A stretch of 64,000 bases of DNA. Source: Flagellimonas myxillae (GTDB taxonomy: Bacteria > Bacteroidota > Bacteroidia > Flavobacteriales > Flavobacteriaceae). The translations under genes and the position numbers were made by a program. The stretch spans positions 496,001 to 560,000 of the forward strand of contig NZ_JAMFLY010000002.1 of assembly GCF_023502235.1 (NCBI RefSeq). Reading direction: 5' to 3'. This document shows, in pieces, positions 47,981 through 58,405 of this stretch (position 1 is its first letter; every line of letters begins with the position of its first letter). The notes beneath the pieces were generated by a model. That model was given only the letters and a program-made list of their open reading frames with translations. It made no database searches and was not told the DNA's origin.

Positions 47981-50110
47981 TTATTGCGACTTATGCAACG
48001 CCAATTGAATTCGTTTTCTGGGTATGTCAACATCCAAGACCCGCACAACCACCTGTTGATGTAGGCTCACATGCTCGTTGACATCTTTAACAAAGGAATC
48101 TGATAGGTTGGAAATATGGATGAGTCCACTTTCCTTGATTCCGATGTCCACAAAACAACCAAAATTGGTAATGTTGTTGACAATCCCCGGAAGCAATTGA
48201 TCCTTTCGGAGATCCGTGATTTCCTTAATGCTTTGATTAAAGGTAAATACCTTGGCCTTTTCCCTGCGGTCCAACCCAGGTTTTTCCAATTCTTCCAAAA
48301 TATCCTCCAAGGTGGGCATTCCAATGATCTCCGTACAATAGTTTTCCAGATCAATACGCTGTAGCACATTTTTGTTTCGAAGGATATCTGCAAGTGGAAC
48401 GCCTTGGTCCTTTGCCATTTGTTCCACTATCGGATAGCTTTCAGGATGCACGGCCGAATCATCCAATGGATTTGCACCTTCCTTAATACGCAAAAAGCCA
48501 GCGCCTTGTTCAAAGGCCTTTCCACCAAGACGCGGAACCTTTTTGATCTCTTTTCGATTTTTAAAGCCTCCATGTTCGTTCCGATAGGTGACAATATTTT
48601 CCGCAAGTTTTGGGCCGATTCCGGAGACATAGCTCAACAGGGAAACACTGGCTGTGTTGATATTGACCCCTACAGCGTTCACGCAACTTTCCACTACGGT
48701 GTCCAAGGAGGATTTAAGCTTGGTCTGGTCCACATCGTGCTGATATTGACCCACCCCAATGGATTTGGGGTCAATTTTCACCAATTCGGCCAAGGGATCT
48801 GCCAATCTCCGGCCTATGGATACGGCACCTCTAACTGTAACATCGTAGTTGGGAAATTCTTCACGGGCAATCTTGGAAGCGGAATATATGGAGGCGCCCG
48901 CCTCACTGACCACAAAAACCTCAATAGGATTTTTGAACGGAATGCGTTTCACCAATTGTTCGGTCTCCCGGGAAGCCGTTCCGTTACCGATGGCGATGGC
49001 CTCAATTTTGTAGGCGTCTACAAGGGAGCTAATCTTTTTTATGGCCCCGGAACTGTTGTTTTGAGGGGCGTGGGGATATATCGTTTCGTTGTGTTTCAGG
49101 TCGCCCTGCGCGTCTAGGCAAACCACTTTGCAGCCCGTTCTAAATCCAGGATCAATGGCCAATATGCGTTTTTCTCCGAGGGGAGCGCCCAGAAGCAATT
49201 GTTTTAGATTCTTGGAAAACACCTGAATGGCAGCTGCATCCGCTTTTTCCTTGGCGTTTTTTAAAAGCTCGTTGGAAAGTGAAGGGAATAGCAAGCGTTT
49301 GTAGGCATCCGCGATGGACATTTCTATTTGTTCGGAACAAGCATTATTGGATTTAATAAGCCTGCGTTCCATATTTTGGAGCGCCCGCTCCTCGTCAATC
49401 TCTATTTTGATACGGATAAAGCCCTCTTTTTCGGCCCTTGAGATGGCTAAAAATCGATGGGAGGGGCAACGGGACAAGGATTCGCTCCAATCAAAGTAAT
49501 CCCGGAATTTTTGTGCTTTATCCTCCTCCTTTTTAGACTTGACAACCTTGGTTGTAATTTGGGCATATCGTTCCAACTGATTTCGAAGTTGGTTGCGGAT
49601 ATCCCCTCTTTCATTGACCCATTCCGCAATAATATGTCGGGCACCTTCCAAGGCCTCATCCTCATTTTGAATGGAATCGCCAAGGTATTGGGAGGCCACA
49701 TATTCGATTTCATCCGTGCGTTGCCCCATGATGATTTTTGCCAAGGGCTCCAAACCATTTTTGCGGGCAGTTTCTGCCTTGGTCTTTTTACTTTTTTTGT
49801 AAGGAAGATAAAGGTCCTCCAGTTGGGTTAGATCTGTACAACTTTGAAACTTGGATTGCAATTCAGGGGTTAGGAGTTCTTGCTCTTCAACCGCCTTAAT
49901 GATGGCTGCCTTCCTTTTTTCCAAAGCCTCAAAAGCAGTTTTATGCTGTACTATGGAGCCAATCTGGACTTCGTCTAGGTTTCCTGTGCGCTCTTTTCGG
50001 TAGCGTGCTATAAATGGGATGGTGCAGTCCTCATTTAAAAGCGCAATGGTGTTCACTACGCTTTTTTCGGGAAGCTGTGTACGTTGGAGTATGTATGGAA
50101 TGAGTTGCAT
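47981..50110 (-). CDS. tex: Tex-family RNA-binding transcription accessory protein
   Basis: The 709 residues have the Tex order: N-terminal HTH-like region with FIARYRKERTGNLDE, the YqgF RNase H-like core (ILAIDPGFRTGCKVVCLDAQ, then IGNGTASRETEQLV), helix-hairpin-helix repeats (TASVSLLSYVSGIGPKLAEN) and a C-terminal S1 domain (PGIVNNITNFGCFVDIGIKE). It binds nucleic acids and supports transcription. It follows metG on the same strand with a 66-base gap. Confidence 0.93.
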   Translation of the reverse strand: MQLIPYILQRTQLPEKSVVNTIALLNEDCTIPFIARYRKERTGNLDEVQIGSIVQHKTAFEALEKRKAAIIKAVEEQELLTPELQSKFQSCTDLTQLEDLYLPYKKSKKTKAETARKNGLEPLAKIIMGQRTDEIEYVASQYLGDSIQNEDEALEGARHIIAEWVNERGDIRNQLRNQLERYAQITTKVVKSKKEEDKAQKFRDYFDWSESLSRCPSHRFLAISRAEKEGFIRIKIEIDEERALQNMERRLIKSNNACSEQIEMSIADAYKRLLFPSLSNELLKNAKEKADAAAIQVFSKNLKQLLLGAPLGEKRILAIDPGFRTGCKVVCLDAQGDLKHNETIYPHAPQNNSSGAIKKISSLVDAYKIEAIAIGNGTASRETEQLVKRIPFKNPIEVFVVSEAGASIYSASKIAREEFPNYDVTVRGAVSIGRRLADPLAELVKIDPKSIGVGQYQHDVDQTKLKSSLDTVVESCVNAVGVNINTASVSLLSYVSGIGPKLAENIVTYRNEHGGFKNRKEIKKVPRLGGKAFEQGAGFLRIKEGANPLDDSAVHPESYPIVEQMAKDQGVPLADILRNKNVLQRIDLENYCTEIIGMPTLEDILEELEKPGLDRREKAKVFTFNQSIKEITDLRKDQLLPGIVNNITNFGCFVDIGIKESGLIHISNLSDSFVKDVNEHVSLHQQVVVRVLDVDIPRKRIQLALHKSQ

Positions 50111-50176
50111 AAAAATAACATGGTTAAGAATTCAGCTTTAAGCCAAATCAGCGAAATGTTGACCAATTAATGCAAA

Positions 50177-52252
50177 CTAGTTTATGGTTTCTCCGTTCCC
50201 GACACCTTCCTCATCCGGGTTTACAAAGACAAGCTTTCCATCTTGATTTTCGGTCATTAGAATCATGCCTTCACTTTCAACCCCGCGGAGTTTTCTTGGG
50301 GCCAAATTCACCAAAACGGTTACTTTTTTTCCAACAATTTCTTCAGGGGTGAAGCTCTCTGCAATTCCGGATACAATGGTTCTTGTGTCCAGTCCCGTAT
50401 CCACTTTTAGCACAAGCAGTTTGTTGGCCTTGGACATTTTTTCGGCTTCCACAATGGTGCCTACCCGCATATCCAATTTGGTAAAGTCGTCAAAAGTGAT
50501 GGTTTCTTTTTGGGGAGTGGTTTCCTTATTCATTTGCTCATTCGACTTTTTAGTTGCCTCCAATTTGGCCAGTTGGGCTTCAATTTCCTTGTCCTCAATT
50601 TTTCTAAACAGCAATTCGCTTTTATTGATTTGATGGTTGGATGGAAGGAGGGTTTCCTTTTCCGCAACACTTTGCCATGAAGATTCCACTCCACCTGACC
50701 CAATATTCAAAATATTCTTGAGTTTTTGGGAAGTAAAAGGCAAAAAAGGTTCGCTCAATACAGCCAATCCAGTAGCGATTTGAAGGGCCACAAACATGAT
50801 GGTCTTAACGCGTTCCTCGTCTGTTTTGATGAGTTTCCAAGGTTCTTCATCCGCCAGGTATTTATTGCCCAAGCGAGCCAAGTTCATCAATTCTTGACTT
50901 CCTTCCCTAAACCTGTACCGCTCCACTGAACTGGAGAGGGTTGAGGGAAACTTTTTTAACGCCTCAAGGGTTTGTTTATCACCATCTGAGAAAGTAGCAG
51001 GTTCAGGAATGACCCCATCATAATATTTATGTGTCAATACTGCCACCCGGTTCACAAAATTCCCAAAAATGGCGACCAATTCGTTGTTGTTTCTCGCCTG
51101 AAAATCCTTCCAAGTAAAATCGTTGTCCTTGGTTTCCGGGGCATTGGCCGTTAGCGCATAGCGCAGTACATCCTGCATATCCGGAAATTCCTCAAGGTAT
51201 TCGTGCAACCAAACCGCCCAATTTTTGGAGGTGGATAATTTGTTGCCCTCCAAGTTCAAAAACTCATTGGCTGGTACATTTTCAGGCAGAACATAATCCC
51301 CATGTGCCTTAAGCATGCTTGGGAAGATGATACAATGGAAAACAATATTGTCCTTTCCAATAAAATGAAGGAGTTTGGTGTCTTTGTCCTTCCAATACGG
51401 TTCCCAATCCTTGCCCTCGCGGGCAGCCCATTCCTTGGTGGAAGAGATATATCCGATCGGGGCATCAAACCAAACATAGAGTACTTTGCCCTCGCCTCCT
51501 TCCACAGGTACGGGAATACCCCAATCAAGGTCGCGCGTCACTGCCCGGGGCTTTAGCCCATCGTCTATCCAGGATTTACACTGGCCGTATACATTGGGTT
51601 TCCAATCGTTCTTATGACTTTCAAGAATCCATTCCTTAAGGAAGTTTTCGTAGCGATCTAAGGGTAAAAACCAGTGTTTGGTCTTCTTCAGTGTCGGAAC
51701 TCCGCCGGTTATCGTGGATTTTGGATTGATCAAATCGGTGGCATTCAGCGAGGAACCGCAATTCTCGCACTGGTCACCATAAGCTTCCTCGTTGCCACAT
51801 CGTGGACAGGTCCCGGTCACGAATCGGTCCGCCAAAAACTGTTTGGCTTCCTCGTCGTATAATTGCTCTGTTACCTCTTCGATAAAATCCCCTTGATTAT
51901 ATAGAGTCTGAAAGAAATCTGATGCGGTTTTATGGTGTACTTCGGCAGAGGTACGGGAATAATTGTCAAATGTAATTCCAAAATCCGCAAAAGATTGTTT
52001 GATTATTCCGTGGTATTTATCAATGATTTCCTTGGGAGAAACACCTTCTTTTTTAGCCTTCATAGGGATGGCGACCCCGTGTTCGTCACTTCCGCAAATA
52101 AAAGCCACATCGTGACCTTGCAAGCGTAGGTAACGGGAATAGATATCGGCGGGCACATATACCCCCGCCAAATGCCCAATATGGATTGGGCCATTAGTGT
52201 AGGGAAGTGCAGCCGTGATTGTATATCTGGAAGGTACTGTATTCTGAGGCAT
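50177..52252 (-). CDS. metG: Methionyl-tRNA synthetase with C-terminal tRNA-binding domain
   Basis: The start [20 protein letters not shown] is chosen; four codons upstream is another ATG with no support. The 691 residues contain HIGH (residues 24-27 in PIHIGHLAG), the four-cysteine knuckle [33 protein letters not shown] and the KMSKS equivalent KLSTSKNW. The C-terminal 110 residues are an EMAP/Trbp111-like domain ([20 protein letters not shown]). It charges tRNA-Met. Confidence 0.95.
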   Translation of the reverse strand: MPQNTVPSRYTITAALPYTNGPIHIGHLAGVYVPADIYSRYLRLQGHDVAFICGSDEHGVAIPMKAKKEGVSPKEIIDKYHGIIKQSFADFGITFDNYSRTSAEVHHKTASDFFQTLYNQGDFIEEVTEQLYDEEAKQFLADRFVTGTCPRCGNEEAYGDQCENCGSSLNATDLINPKSTITGGVPTLKKTKHWFLPLDRYENFLKEWILESHKNDWKPNVYGQCKSWIDDGLKPRAVTRDLDWGIPVPVEGGEGKVLYVWFDAPIGYISSTKEWAAREGKDWEPYWKDKDTKLLHFIGKDNIVFHCIIFPSMLKAHGDYVLPENVPANEFLNLEGNKLSTSKNWAVWLHEYLEEFPDMQDVLRYALTANAPETKDNDFTWKDFQARNNNELVAIFGNFVNRVAVLTHKYYDGVIPEPATFSDGDKQTLEALKKFPSTLSSSVERYRFREGSQELMNLARLGNKYLADEEPWKLIKTDEERVKTIMFVALQIATGLAVLSEPFLPFTSQKLKNILNIGSGGVESSWQSVAEKETLLPSNHQINKSELLFRKIEDKEIEAQLAKLEATKKSNEQMNKETTPQKETITFDDFTKLDMRVGTIVEAEKMSKANKLLVLKVDTGLDTRTIVSGIAESFTPEEIVGKKVTVLVNLAPRKLRGVESEGMILMTENQDGKLVFVNPDEEGVGNGETIN

Positions 52253-52309
52253 GTAAAAATCCAATTAAGCCCCAAAAATACTGATTTAGGAAAAGATGCA
52301 ACAGGAATG

Positions 52310-52372
52310 CCCTAAAAAAGGAAACCTCCGAATTGTGCAACCTAATTGGGGTGGGGGTTACACTATCGGAGG
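52310..52372 (-). terminator. Terminator of the DUF1800/DUF1501 pair
   Basis: On the minus strand CCTCCGA (52331-52325 side) pairs with TCGGAGG (52372-52366 side), and inside it GTGTAACC pairs with GGTTGCAC. A TTTCCTTTTTT run follows. The hairpin begins 30 bases after the DUF1501 stop. Confidence 0.7.
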
Positions 52373-52401
52373 ATTCTGGAATTTAAATGTTACAACCAGT
52401 C

Positions 52402-54114
52402 TTACATGATCATTACGGACTTACTCAATTTTTCTTCGCCTACGCGGATTTGGTAAATGTATTTACCGGTGGCAAGGCTATCCCGCATACTTTCACGAAT
52501 GTTAATTTCCGTGGAACCTTCCAACATCATCTCGTTAAACACGGTACCAACATTTTGACCTAGGATATTGTACAATTGGATATCCACGTGGGCGGCAACC
52601 GGCATTTCCAAATGAATATGCGGTGTACGCTCTGTTGGATAATAGGGTTTGTGCACAATGCGGGTCAGGGCATCTGGATCGGGGTCTGTACCATCGGGGC
52701 TGGGAGGGGTATCAGGTAGCGTTGGTGGGTCGTCGTTATAAACGATGTCCGGGAATTCAACCCCGCTACAATTAAATCCAAGATTAACCGGGTTATAGGG
52801 GTGGTCCAACAAATGTTGCTCCACCAGTGGGATGGGTACACAAAGCCATTCTGCCAAAACGGTGGCATACAAATCCCTAAAATCCATTGTGTATTCCAAG
52901 TTTCCTCGACCATTAGGATTGTTTAGGTCAGGGTGATCTCCCACAAAGGCACTGCCATTTAATCCTGAACCAAAGAACAGGGTAGGTGCGGCCTTACCAT
53001 GGTCGGTACCATTAGATCCATTTTCAAAGATCCTACGTCCAAATTCAGAGAAGGTCATACTCAACACTTTTTCATCCTGTTCTGTAAAAGTCAAATCCTC
53101 ATAGAAGTTGTTGACTGCCACAGAAAGATTGGTCATCAAACGTTCGTGGGCCAAAGGCTGGTTTCCGTGGGTATCAAAACCTCCCATGGAAATCATGTAC
53201 ACTTTGGTACCCAGATTACCTTTGATCAATCGGGCCAACAAGGCCAATTGTCTTGCAAATCCATTGTCTTGATATTCCACTTGGTTTTGCCCTCTTTCGT
53301 AGGCTTCATGAATCTTACCAGCGTATTCGTAGGTAGTATTCGCAACACCTCTAAGGAATCTTAATTGATCACCGTACATACAGTCACCAAACGGCGCATT
53401 TTCAAGATCATAGAACAAACCAGTTTCCGCAATTTCCTCCAACTGATCAATGTTGTTGGTCACGAATGCGTAGTTAGTTTCCTCTCCTTGGAAAATAAGA
53501 TTGGACAGGTTTCCAATCTGAATGGCCGCAGGAGCTGGTGGCGGGTCAATCAAATAGTTAGGAAAACATTCCTCAAAATGCCTACCCATCCAACCTGTGT
53601 TCAAACCGGTAAATCCGGTTGTGGTTAGATCAGTGTTGGCATAAATGTCGGAACCTGTAAAATGGGACAAACTCTGGTTTTCGTACCCAACACCATGAAC
53701 AGCTTTGAACTGGCCGTCTCCCCACATAGGCTCGAGGGAATTCATATAGGTGGGTACACCAAAATCATCGGTAAGTTTTAGGACCTTACTTTCTGGGATG
53801 TAAATGTTAGGTCTTGCATTAGCATAAGTATCGTATTGTTGAATAGGGATAACCGTGCTAAGTCCGTCGTTACCTCCCGAAAGTCTGATCAATATCAAGA
53901 TATTATCAGTCTCTGCATCTGCAATGGCAGATGTAAATGGGGATGGTGCAGAAGCGGAAACGAGGTTGCTCCCTAGGAACATGGATCCAGAACCGGCAAT
54001 ACCCAAAGCTTGGATAAAGGAACGCCTGCTCCATGTTTTATGTTCTTGATCATGGCCATCGTGTTCTAGGCCTTTATATGGTGATGTATCGTGGGTATGG
54101 TGAGTATCGCACAT
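52402..54114 (-). CDS. Exported DUF1501 protein with type IX sorting domain
   Basis: The 570 residues start with a histidine-rich stretch (DTHHTHDTSPYKG) and a Tat signal (WSRRSFIQALGIAGSGSMFL). The DUF1501 core includes ILIRLSGGNDGLSTVIPIQQ, SMGGFDTHGNQPLAHERLMT and SMTFSEFGRRIFENGSNGTD, a sulfatase/phosphatase-like alpha/beta fold. After a proline/aspartate-rich linker, the last 85 residues are a type A C-terminal sorting domain (HVDIQLYNILGQNVGTVFNE). So it should leave by Tat and then by the type IX system. It overlaps no gene but follows DUF1800 by 9 bases. Confidence 0.85.
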   Translation of the reverse strand: MCDTHHTHDTSPYKGLEHDGHDQEHKTWSRRSFIQALGIAGSGSMFLGSNLVSASAPSPFTSAIADAETDNILILIRLSGGNDGLSTVIPIQQYDTYANARPNIYIPESKVLKLTDDFGVPTYMNSLEPMWGDGQFKAVHGVGYENQSLSHFTGSDIYANTDLTTTGFTGLNTGWMGRHFEECFPNYLIDPPPAPAAIQIGNLSNLIFQGEETNYAFVTNNIDQLEEIAETGLFYDLENAPFGDCMYGDQLRFLRGVANTTYEYAGKIHEAYERGQNQVEYQDNGFARQLALLARLIKGNLGTKVYMISMGGFDTHGNQPLAHERLMTNLSVAVNNFYEDLTFTEQDEKVLSMTFSEFGRRIFENGSNGTDHGKAAPTLFFGSGLNGSAFVGDHPDLNNPNGRGNLEYTMDFRDLYATVLAEWLCVPIPLVEQHLLDHPYNPVNLGFNCSGVEFPDIVYNDDPPTLPDTPPSPDGTDPDPDALTRIVHKPYYPTERTPHIHLEMPVAAHVDIQLYNILGQNVGTVFNEMMLEGSTEINIRESMRDSLATGKYIYQIRVGEEKLSKSVMIM

Positions 54115-54123
54115 GGGGTAGGG

Positions 54124-55617
54124 TTATTTTAGTTGAAATTCGGGTTCTCTTGATAAATGTCTGAGCAAAAGATAGACTTGTGAGGGGGCTGTGGGCCATA
54201 CGGCCAATGTCCAACTTGGTGTGGCCCCACCTTCGTAATACGTTTCATCGACATCACTTCTAAAAGCGATGAGCGCCTTGTCGTATTCAGCATCGGTGAG
54301 CAGTCCTTTTGGTAACAGCTTATCAATAATAGGTCTGGCAATAACATCAGGATTGTTGCTTGTTAAGCCATCATTTCCTGTAAGTGCCAGGGCAAAATCC
54401 CTGAATTGTTCCGGATTGTCCTGGAAGAATCGTTCTAAAAATACTTCGGTGGTCAACCAACGTCCAATAATAAAATTGGTATTGATCCACTGTCTATCGC
54501 GCTGCCATCCGGCAACGTCAAAAGGATCAAACATGGTTTGGCCGATCAATCCTGCCGCATCTACAATATTTATTACGGTATTGTCGTCGTAAGCGAACCC
54601 AGTTTCTTTGACTAGGTGCATATATAAGTCAAATGGACTTTTGATGATTACCCCTATTGCATCTTCATCAAAAAAGTGTTGACTCTTAAACAATTGTCGA
54701 AGTACCGGAGCAATTTCAAAATTATTGGCAGTAAATGTAGCTGCCATGCCATTAATAATGGTCTGGGCATTGCCAGCATCGTCATCAGAATCTGGGTGAA
54801 CAAAGAACTCGTACAACTTCTTGCAGATAAACCAAGCAATCTCATTGGCTCGCTCGGTAAACAGAATGTTGATTACATCATCATAATCCCAATTTCCGGT
54901 CTGTCCGAATATGGTTTTATTCTCTGTATTGAATTCCTCTGGATCAAAAGTAACAGGGGTACATCCTATTTCTCCATTGTTGGTGTAGCCCGAAATGGCC
55001 TTAGCCGTTTCGATGATGTCATCTTCGGTATAGTTGTTACCTTCTCCTAAGGTGAATAGCTCATATAGCTCCCGGGCGTAATTTTCGTTTGGATTGTTTC
55101 CCCTATTTCTTACCCCATCCAAGTAATACAACATTGCAGAAGTAAGACCAATCTCGCTAACAAAAGTCCTAAAGTTACCTAGGGCGTTCCGTTGTAGATT
55201 GTTGATATAATAATATAAAAAGGAATTACAGTTATATATATCTATTTCGGTAACAAAATGGTTGCTCCAGAAAAAACTGAGCCTATCCCTAAGATTGTTA
55301 TCCAAAAGGGCATTTCCATAAGCGGTGGCAAATTCTTCCCTTTGTGCCCTTCGCATCTGACCTGCGAGATCGTCATCCTCCGGATAATCCGCGTTGGTCC
55401 AGTCCGCCCATGTGGGCGCTGCTGTAGGGGGAGTGGCCAAGGCTTGATCCACCAAGTTGTCCACTAGGGTATCCGCTGTCTGTCCCACAGCGGCGTTGAT
55501 TGTTTCTACCGAGGCGCTAAAGCCAAGCCTCCGGTACAAATGGGCAGCACGCAACTCATCCAATGGAGTAGTGTACGGCGCCAAAGTTGAGGAATTACAA
55601 TTGATAAAGTACTCCAT
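54124..55617 (-). CDS. DUF1800 family protein
   Basis: The 497 residues match DUF1800 with AAHLYRRLGFSASVETINAA, FFWSNHFVTEIDIYNCNSFL, NENYARELYELFTLGEGNNY and QTMFDPFDVAGWQRDRQWIN. The family pairs with DUF1501 in operons across Bacteroidota and Planctomycetes and is of unknown function. There is no clear signal peptide at its start, unlike DUF1501; some homologues have one. It is translated first in the pair. Confidence 0.85.
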   Translation of the reverse strand: MEYFINCNSSTLAPYTTPLDELRAAHLYRRLGFSASVETINAAVGQTADTLVDNLVDQALATPPTAAPTWADWTNADYPEDDDLAGQMRRAQREEFATAYGNALLDNNLRDRLSFFWSNHFVTEIDIYNCNSFLYYYINNLQRNALGNFRTFVSEIGLTSAMLYYLDGVRNRGNNPNENYARELYELFTLGEGNNYTEDDIIETAKAISGYTNNGEIGCTPVTFDPEEFNTENKTIFGQTGNWDYDDVINILFTERANEIAWFICKKLYEFFVHPDSDDDAGNAQTIINGMAATFTANNFEIAPVLRQLFKSQHFFDEDAIGVIIKSPFDLYMHLVKETGFAYDDNTVINIVDAAGLIGQTMFDPFDVAGWQRDRQWINTNFIIGRWLTTEVFLERFFQDNPEQFRDFALALTGNDGLTSNNPDVIARPIIDKLLPKGLLTDAEYDKALIAFRSDVDETYYEGGATPSWTLAVWPTAPSQVYLLLRHLSREPEFQLK

Positions 55618-55783
55618 AGCAATGTTCGGCGTTAATTAGGTCCATAGTTTTGGGGCAACTATATGTTTAGCTAACGTTGGGTGTGGTTCAGTTGAGCAAA
55701 CAAATTACAACCTAAACGCTGTTTTTGCCGTGAACTGCCAAAATTTTCGATGAACTGCACATATTTTTTAATATTTTTCAAAA

Positions 55784-56146
55784 TTGATGGGGAAACACAA
55801 CGAATTTGGAAGGCTGGGAGAGCAGATGGCCGTGGATTTCTTGTTAAAGAACGGTTACGAGATTTGCGAAAGAAACTTTCGCTATCAAAAGGCCGAAATT
55901 GACATCATTGCAAGAAAGGATGGTTTTTTGGTCATCGTGGAGGTAAAATCAAGAACCGGTGGCTTTACTGAAGAAATTTCCCAAACTATAAGCAAAAAAA
56001 AGATTTCACTATTGGTAATGGCGGCTGATTACTACATAGAGAATAATGGTATAAATGAAGAGGTTCGTTTCGATTTGATCATCATAATCCAAAAAAAAGG
56101 AGGGTTAAATTTGGAACATGTTAAAAATGCGTTCTATTTTTTCTAA
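55784..56146 (+). CDS. YraN/UPF0102 nuclease-like protein
   Basis: The 120 residues fit UPF0102: GRLGEQMAVDFLLKNGYEIC, AEIDIIARKDGFLVIVEVKS and RTGGFTEEISQTISKKKISL. The D-x(n)-E-x-K pattern indicates a PD-(D/E)XK nuclease fold. A role in DNA repair or uptake is suggested for the family but not firm. It diverges from DUF1800. Confidence 0.9.
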   Translation: MMGKHNEFGRLGEQMAVDFLLKNGYEICERNFRYQKAEIDIIARKDGFLVIVEVKSRTGGFTEEISQTISKKKISLLVMAADYYIENNGINEEVRFDLIIIIQKKGGLNLEHVKNAFYFF

Positions 56147-56150
56147 CCGT

Positions 56151-56181
56151 TTGTGTTATTTGTAACAATATGTTAATTTTG
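56151..56181 (+). promoter_or_regulatory. Promoter of the ACT-domain gene
   Basis: TTG at 56151-56153, 20 bases, then TAATTTTG at 56174-56181 match the phylum consensus. It lies 16 bases before the ATG at 56198, just past the end of the yraN-like gene. Confidence 0.5.
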
Positions 56182-56197
56182 AACAAAACCAAACCAA

Positions 56198-56857
56198 ATG
56201 AAGACCATATCGGCCGTTGTAGAACATTACATTAAAAAGAAACCCTTTCTTCAAAGTGCCCTTGCACAGGGTATTATTAACCTTACCTCCCTATCACGTC
56301 AGATCAAACCTGAAATTTCCGATGCATTGGGCAAGGATGTCAAGGATGGAGCTATAGTTATGGCCTTAAAACGCTTGTCGGATGATTTGGAATTTAGGGC
56401 AACGCATAGAATTGTGAAGGTGCTGAAGAACATTGGCGAGATTACGGTTAGATCTTCACTCACTGATTATACTTTTTTGGCTTCCGAAACCATTCTTGGG
56501 CAGCAAGCCAAACTACTGGAGGAGGTCCACGCCAACCAGGATGTTTTTTATACTTCGTCCCGGGGTGTGAACGAAATCAATATTGTGATCAGCAGTTTGA
56601 TGGATGGTATTGTAGAAAAATATTTCAAGCACGAACGGTGCACCCAGAAAGCGGAAAACCTTTCCTCGATTACAGTGAAGCTCCCCGCAGAGAATGTTTC
56701 CGTACCTGGGATTTACTATTTCATTTTTCAGCGTTTGGCCTGGGAGGGCATTGTACTCTACGAAGTTATTTCTACCACCAATGAGTTTACCATTTTGGTC
56801 AACGAAGAGCAGGTGGATGTCGCCTTCAAGACCATTAAGGACTTGAAAAGCTTATAG
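56198..56857 (+). CDS. ACT-domain protein resembling the regulatory part of aspartate kinase
   Basis: The 219-residue protein lacks any kinase domain. Residues 1-80 are helical with DNA-binding flavour (GIINLTSLSRQIKPEISDAL, VKDGAIVMALKRLSDDLEF). Two ACT-like segments follow (FYTSSRGVNEINIVISSLMD, then ITVKLPAENVSVPGIYYFIF and VLYEVISTTNEFTILV). Homologues are often annotated as aspartate kinase by similarity to the ACT part only. A ligand-responsive regulator is more likely. Its stop abuts the next convergent stop with no gap. Confidence 0.7.
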   Translation: MKTISAVVEHYIKKKPFLQSALAQGIINLTSLSRQIKPEISDALGKDVKDGAIVMALKRLSDDLEFRATHRIVKVLKNIGEITVRSSLTDYTFLASETILGQQAKLLEEVHANQDVFYTSSRGVNEINIVISSLMDGIVEKYFKHERCTQKAENLSSITVKLPAENVSVPGIYYFIFQRLAWEGIVLYEVISTTNEFTILVNEEQVDVAFKTIKDLKSL

Positions 56858-58288
56858 TTACTTTTCCAAGTACACGTATTCTGCCCAGCGGAGTGCAGTT
56901 GCTATAAGGCCTTTTCTATTCTGGGCCTTGTCCTTGAATTCTTCCAATAACTCTGGCCCTAATTTACGCCCATCGACCATCACCCAATTGGGATTTCGGA
57001 GCACTTGAAGATTGTCCAATGGATTCTGGCTCGTCAAAATAAGGTTGGCCCGTTTACCTTCTTCCACAGTACCAATATCAAAGAGTCCATCATGCACTTT
57101 TGATGGATTTCTGGTAGCGGTTTTTAAGGCACCGTAATTGGTCATCCCTGCATCCAGATAAAACTCCAGCTCCTCATGGATTGAAAATCCAGGAGCGGTA
57201 ATGCCAATTCCGGCGTCGGTTCCACTAACAATGTTGATTCCAATTCTATTGAGTTCTTTTACAATGTGCACATGAAAATCGTGCTGCTCCTGAATGTGTT
57301 TAACAATGTCCGGATTGTTTGATTTTTCATTCGCCCAACGATCCACTTGAACTTTGCTGTCCAATTTCTTGATCAGGGGGTTGATATAGCCCATTTGTTC
57401 CGAATCCAAAACGTTCTCGTCTTGTAGCATCTCCAGTATTTTATGGTACCCGGTCAATGTTGGGCTTAAGGTTTGCCTACCTGCTCCATATTGCGCCACT
57501 ACGCTTTTTAAAACGGTCGTATCCATGGAATAGGACAAGGCTTGTTGAACAATATCCTCGGCATGTTCTATACTGGCAATCTGAGGTTGAAAATTGTTTC
57601 CATAGGGCACTTGGAAACTTGGGTGAACCACAACCTCCATCTGGGAGGCCTCCGCCTGTTGAAGAACAGCATTGAAAATATCCAAAGGCATTCCGGCGTA
57701 AGTTTTTATACAATCATATCCCTTTGCTTTCTGTTCCCGTACCAGATCTCTTGCCATTTGGGGGTTTTGGACCTGTATTTTTTCATCCCCTAGATCATCG
57801 GGACCAGTCAGTTTGGGTCCAGAAGTAAATAGTTGTGGTGATACTATCTTTCCTTCTTTTATATCTTCCTTTATTCGCAAGTGCATGGGAAAACCACGAA
57901 GGTTTCTGACTGTGGTTACCCCATTCGCTAAATAAACGCCCAAGTCGAACCTGTCCCAAATGTGTACATGCATGTCCACCAATCCCGGGGATAGAAACCC
58001 ATTGTTCCCATCAATTTCGGGTAGGCCATCGGCTTTTACCTCATCAGCAATTTTTAGGATGCGCCCATTTTGGACTTTAACATCCTTCTTATATAGAACC
58101 GTGTCTTGGGTCATGGGAACCACGTTGACATTCTTGATGAGGTAACTATCGGTTTCCAATTCGGGATGTTGTGAAATCTTGAGATATGAGGATCTGTTGG
58201 AATCGATGAGTAAGGAAACCAAAGCAAAAACAAGGAGTGTTATTAGCAATATGCCTATTCCCTTGATCAGTTTTTTCAGCAGCTTCAT
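56858..58288 (-). CDS. Membrane-anchored amidohydrolase
   Basis: The 476 residues have an N-terminal membrane segment (GIGILLITLLVFALVSLLID) followed by an amidohydrolase domain. Metal ligands are in DMHVHIWDRFDLG (HxH), KTYAGMPLD (lysine), VVHPSFQVP, IEHAEDIVQQ and SGTDAGIGITAPG. It resembles imidazolonepropionase/prolidase-like periplasmic members. It is unrelated in detail to the amidohydrolase at 2632. The substrate is unknown. Confidence 0.82.
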   Translation of the reverse strand: MKLLKKLIKGIGILLITLLVFALVSLLIDSNRSSYLKISQHPELETDSYLIKNVNVVPMTQDTVLYKKDVKVQNGRILKIADEVKADGLPEIDGNNGFLSPGLVDMHVHIWDRFDLGVYLANGVTTVRNLRGFPMHLRIKEDIKEGKIVSPQLFTSGPKLTGPDDLGDEKIQVQNPQMARDLVREQKAKGYDCIKTYAGMPLDIFNAVLQQAEASQMEVVVHPSFQVPYGNNFQPQIASIEHAEDIVQQALSYSMDTTVLKSVVAQYGAGRQTLSPTLTGYHKILEMLQDENVLDSEQMGYINPLIKKLDSKVQVDRWANEKSNNPDIVKHIQEQHDFHVHIVKELNRIGINIVSGTDAGIGITAPGFSIHEELEFYLDAGMTNYGALKTATRNPSKVHDGLFDIGTVEEGKRANLILTSQNPLDNLQVLRNPNWVMVDGRKLGPELLEEFKDKAQNRKGLIATALRWAEYVYLEK

Positions 58289-58405
58289 CTGGATATGGAA
58301 TTTGGTTCCAAAAATAACGGATTTAGAGATCAGGATTCAAATTGAAAGGAAGATATAAACTAAAATTTTGGTTTATCCGTTTGTATGGAAGACACTTAAA
58401 CAAAC

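Noticed and set aside
56198..56857. Annotation as aspartate kinase
   Set aside because: The 219 residues contain none of the kinase catalytic motifs; only ACT-like segments are similar.
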